Part shown: positions 3,595-5,744 of the stretch, piece by piece
Numbering within the stretch: the first letter of the stretch is position 1
Layout of the letters: each line of letters opens with the position of its first letter
Assembly: GCA_002366755.1 (NCBI GenBank)
Contig: DFBV01000081.1
Coordinates: 1 to 5,744 of the forward strand
Source of the DNA: Anaerolineales bacterium UBA3071
GTDB taxonomy: Bacteria; Chloroflexota; Anaerolineae; UBA3071
Direction of reading: 5' to 3'
DNA: 5,744 nt
Translations under genes and position numbers: made by a program
Notes under the pieces: model-generated
What the model saw: only the letters and a program-made list of their open reading frames with translations
Told to the model about the DNA's origin: nothing
Database searches by the model: none

Positions 3595-5681
3595 CGGTCC
3601 CCTCCCTCTGGCGGCTTGAGGATACTGCCTCGTCGAACCACCCAGACCAGGCCCAGGCCGGCCAAGAGCGCTCCCGCCCCTGGCAAGAGACTGCTCTGCA
3701 AGGGTTGGGGGCTATTAGCCGAGGCGGTTTCCAGTGCCGCCACCCGCGCCTCCAGGTCGTCAATCTGCTCCTGTTGGGCAGCGTTCTCCGCCTCCAGTTC
3801 CTCGATGCGGAGGGCCTGCTCTTGGGAGAGTTGGTAGAGTCTCTGGATGGCAGCCAGGGCCAGCCCATCGGCATCAAGGGTGTTGATATAATCCTCGCCC
3901 TCGCCGCCCAGACCCTCGACGAGCGCATTGAAGTCGTCAGCCATCGGGCCGATGTGGCGAATCGAGGAGTCTTGGGCCTTGTAGTTCCAGGTGGTGATGG
4001 GGATTCTGTCAAGGCGGGCCAGGAGTTCCTGGGCGTCCACTGGTTCAAGGTTCTCTTTCAGGTCGCGGTCGCTGACTGCATTCCAGGAACTGCCACCAGC
4101 GGATAGATACATCCCGCTGGTGAGATCGGAGTTGGTGTAGAAGTACACTCCGCCGCCTGCCCGGGCAACCCAGCGGTTATTGTCGTTGCACTCGACGTCG
4201 GCAAAGGTAGAATCTCCCCAGACGAAGCAACCTTTGGCATTGGCCTGGGCTCGCTGCCCAGCTGCGAAACTTGAATCACCCTGAGCGATGTTGTACGCGC
4301 CCCCCGGGATGGTGGCCTGATTACCGCTGGCGGTGTTCGCGCTGCCCCCGCCAACGGTGGCGGTGCTGCCGCTGGCGGCGTTCGCGTTGCCCCCGCCAAC
4401 GGTAGCGCGCCAGCCGCTGGCGGTGTTGTCGGCACCCCCACCGACGGTGGCGAAGTCTCCGCTGGCGGTGTTGCCGTAGCCCCCACCGACGGTAGTGGAG
4501 GCGCTGCTGGCAGCGTTGCCACTGCCGCCGCTGACGGTGGTGTTGGCGGCGCTGGCGGTGTTGCTGTAGCCCCCGCCGACAGTGGCATGTGAACCGCTGG
4601 CGGTGTTGCTGTAGCCCCCGCCGACAGTGGCATCGTAGCCGCTGGCAGTGTTGCTGTAGCCCCCACCAACGGTGGCGTAAGGTTTGTCATCCGTCGTCCC
4701 GGCATCGTCACCGGCCAGGTTGTCGTGGCCGCCTCCCACCGTGCCATAGTCATCGGTGACACGGTTGCCGGTGGCGGAAGAGTCGCCGCCACCTCCGGAA
4801 ATGGTGGCGTAGTCGGCCGTGGCTTGGTTGTAGTGGCCCCCACCGACGGTGCCGGCTATGCCGCTGGCGTGGTTGGCGCTGCCCCCGCCGATGATGGCGC
4901 GGGAGTCGCTGGCGCTGTTGCCCGTGCCCCCGCCGATGGTGGCAGCCCAGCCGGTGGCACTGTTGCCGTGGCCCCCGCCGACGGCGGCGTAGTAGCCGCT
5001 GGCGGTGTTGTCGCAGCCTCCAGCGACGGTGGCATACCCATCGTCCAGGTCCCAGCCTGGGGGATAGCCCGCAACGTTGCCCTTGCCCCCGCCCACTGTA
5101 CCGTAGCCATCGGTCACGCGGTTCTCGTTGCCGCTTTCACCTCCGCCGCCGATGGTGGCCCCGATCACACCCGCCCTGACGCTGTTGCCGCTGTAGCCGC
5201 CGATGAGGTTGGTGCTGGTGATGTTCTGCTGCGTCCACAGGCCGGGCAACGCCAGAGCATAGGGCGCCGGGGTAAGTGCCTGGCGCGGCGAGAGGGTGGT
5301 GTAGGCACCAGTGCTGCTGCCCGGCCGTACGCCGATCTCCAGGTAGCGGGCTTCGCCGTTGAAGGCGCCGCTGCCGAAGTCCAGTTCCACCGTGAACAGG
5401 CCGTCGGTGATGATTTTGTCGTCTACGGTGATGGTGCTGCCCACCTGGGTGCTGGCGTCGTCGTAAAGCTTGAACTCGAAGTCGTAGTTACCGTTGCCCA
5501 GGCTGCCGTCATCGGTCAGCCGGCCCTGGTAGGTGAACGCCGTGCCAACTGCGTCCTGGGGGCTCAGCGGCTCTTGCGGTTCTGGCCCTTGAGCCAGGCC
5601 TGGTCCCACGCTCCCTACAAGAGCAAGGGCCAAGCCAATGAAAAAAACGCTTGAGAGAAACTTCTTCACTTTCATCATCAT
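3591..5681 (-). CDS. Exported YadA-head-like repeat protein with S74 autoprocessing/chaperone domain and C-terminal membrane anchor
   Basis: A 696-residue surface protein, probably a trimeric fibre. Signal peptide at 1-30 (K4, K6, K7, hydrophobic core, cut after G-L-A30). An N-terminal domain at about 46-148 ('TAFTYQGRLTDDG' ... 'YLEIGVRPGSSTGAYTTL') is of the kind seen on Chloroflexota exported proteins. Residues 175-485 carry about 19 units of A-T-[VI]-G-G-G-x-x-N-x-A-S-G-x-x, mostly 15 residues long, resembling the YadA head beta-roll. A linker (486-536) leads to a Peptidase_S74 chaperone domain (537 to about 615). Its motif S537-D-R-D-L-K542 keeps the Ser/Lys spacing of the self-cleaving dyad in phage tailspikes and MYRF. 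A coiled coil ('LRIEELEAENAAQQEQ', about 612-653) follows. Then come 'LPGAG' (666-670), a hydrophobic stretch (671-682), R683-R684 and a short polar tail, a sortase-like or simple membrane anchor. Three consecutive ATGs begin the gene. Adhesion is inferred; a ligand is unknown. Confidence 0.87.
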   Translation of the reverse strand: MMMKVKKFLSSVFFIGLALALVGSVGPGLAQGPEPQEPLSPQDAVGTAFTYQGRLTDDGSLGNGNYDFEFKLYDDASTQVGSTITVDDKIITDGLFTVELDFGSGAFNGEARYLEIGVRPGSSTGAYTTLSPRQALTPAPYALALPGLWTQQNITSTNLIGGYSGNSVRAGVIGATIGGGGESGNENRVTDGYGTVGGGKGNVAGYPPGWDLDDGYATVAGGCDNTASGYYAAVGGGHGNSATGWAATIGGGTGNSASDSRAIIGGGSANHASGIAGTVGGGHYNQATADYATISGGGGDSSATGNRVTDDYGTVGGGHDNLAGDDAGTTDDKPYATVGGGYSNTASGYDATVGGGYSNTASGSHATVGGGYSNTASAANTTVSGGSGNAASSASTTVGGGYGNTASGDFATVGGGADNTASGWRATVGGGNANAASGSTATVGGGSANTASGNQATIPGGAYNIAQGDSSFAAGQRAQANAKGCFVWGDSTFADVECNDNNRWVARAGGGVYFYTNSDLTSGMYLSAGGSSWNAVSDRDLKENLEPVDAQELLARLDRIPITTWNYKAQDSSIRHIGPMADDFNALVEGLGGEGEDYINTLDADGLALAAIQRLYQLSQEQALRIEELEAENAAQQEQIDDLEARVAALETASANSPQPLQSSLLPGAGALLAGLGLVWVVRRGSILKPPEGGDR
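4272..4676 (-). repeat. Nine in-frame 45-bp tandem repeats encoding 15-residue head units
   Basis: Residues 336-470 of the adhesin are nine consecutive units of exactly 15 residues with the pattern A-T-V-G-G-G-x-x-N-T-A-S-G-x-x. At DNA level two neighbours are identical over 39 of 45 bases (4550-4588 and 4595-4633), and the next copy differs at a few positions. This indicates recent duplication or gene-conversion-like homogenisation. Because the unit is a multiple of three, gain or loss of copies keeps the reading frame. Confidence 0.9.
4632..5159 (-). repeat. Higher-order duplication within the head domain (two extended-unit blocks)
   Basis: Units of unusual length occur twice in the same order. 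Residues 175-193 (19 aa) and 194-216 (23 aa) are mirrored by 292-311 (20 aa) and 312-335 (24 aa), each pair followed by ordinary 15-aa units. Both blocks contain N-R-V-T-D-x-Y-G-T-V-G-G-G, then an N-x-A-G with a longer acidic loop before Y-A-T-V. The block spacing is 117 residues (351 bases). The five units between them (217-291) are all 15 aa. This points to an ancestral block duplication or to a family-wide long-range pattern. Confidence 0.75.
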
Positions 5682-5685
5682 CTTA

Positions 5686-5692
5686 CTCCTTT
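5686..5692 (-). promoter_or_regulatory. Ribosome binding site of the adhesin gene
   Basis: Minus-strand AAAGGAG lies 4, 7 and 10 bases before three successive in-frame ATGs (5681, 5678, 5675). The middle ATG has the most usual spacing, so the true protein may be one residue shorter than annotated. The 63 bases upstream of the gene hold no convincing promoter; it probably lies at or beyond the right edge. Confidence 0.65.
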
Positions 5693-5744
5693 CTGTTGAT
5701 TTTCGAGTGAACTGCGCCTATCAACCTGCTACTTACCCACTTAC

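Noticed and set aside
4058..4843. A 261-codon minus-strand open frame in another phase, rich in Pro, Thr and Ala
   Set aside because: It is a frame-shifted reading of the 45-bp repeats, which keep alternative frames open for long stretches. No independent start signal was seen.
4272..5171. A CRISPR array, because of regularly spaced repeats
   Set aside because: The repeats are contiguous 45-bp coding units without unique spacers, in frame with a signal-peptide protein, and no cas genes are nearby.
4725..5654. A 309-codon plus-strand open frame across the adhesin head repeats
   Set aside because: It is the antisense of GC-rich, repetitive coding sequence. It has Ala/Val/Gly-rich content, no domain, no signal and no plausible ribosome binding site, while the opposite strand encodes a coherent exported protein.
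5682..5744. A promoter for the adhesin operon at TTGATA with a 17-base spacer
   Set aside because: The corresponding -10 (AATCAA) matches only three of six consensus bases and the window ends too soon to judge. The 8-base tandem repeat at the extreme right edge (5729-5744 region) is too short to interpret.

Overview
The window reads as chromosomal DNA from an anaerobic, GC-rich bacterium, most likely a member of the Chloroflexota (Anaerolineae-like). This rests on family resemblance and no database search was run. The lineage hints are a secreted protein opening with a 'TAFTYQGRLTDDG' type domain and ending in YadA-like head repeats plus an S74 chaperone domain, a small secreted partner ending in 'YLPLMLR', and a CooC/CooT/DUF1638 gene set typical of anaerobes that use nickel or corrinoid enzymes. 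All eight recognisable genes lie on the minus strand, so the window reads from right (5744) to left (1).

Right half, 5681 to 3292: a two-gene surface or secretion operon. The first gene encodes a 696-residue exported protein: signal peptide, N-terminal domain, about 300 residues of glycine-rich repeats, an S74 intramolecular-chaperone domain with an intact Ser-Lys dyad, a coiled coil and a C-terminal hydrophobic anchor. Its stop codon overlaps the start of a 100-residue exported protein by four bases (ATGA).

Middle, 3291 to 3088: a non-coding gap of 204 bases. It starts with a 14-bp hairpin that is fully paired only as minus-strand RNA (candidate terminator or mRNA 3' end), followed by several shorter GC-rich palindromes, a weak candidate promoter and the ribosome binding site of the next operon.

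Left half, 3087 to 1: a tight six-gene operon. It starts with cooC (nickel-insertion ATPase with a CxC motif) and cooT (small nickel-binding protein with Cys2). A DUF1638 protein, a Nudix hydrolase, a YkoF-type thiamine/HMP-binding protein and a class I SAM methyltransferase follow; the last runs off the left edge. Gaps are 9, 22, 1, 11 and 1 bases, so the genes are probably cotranscribed and partly translationally coupled. No carbon monoxide dehydrogenase, acetyl-CoA synthase, corrinoid protein or hydrogenase gene is present here. The enzyme served by CooC/CooT must be encoded elsewhere or beyond the left edge.
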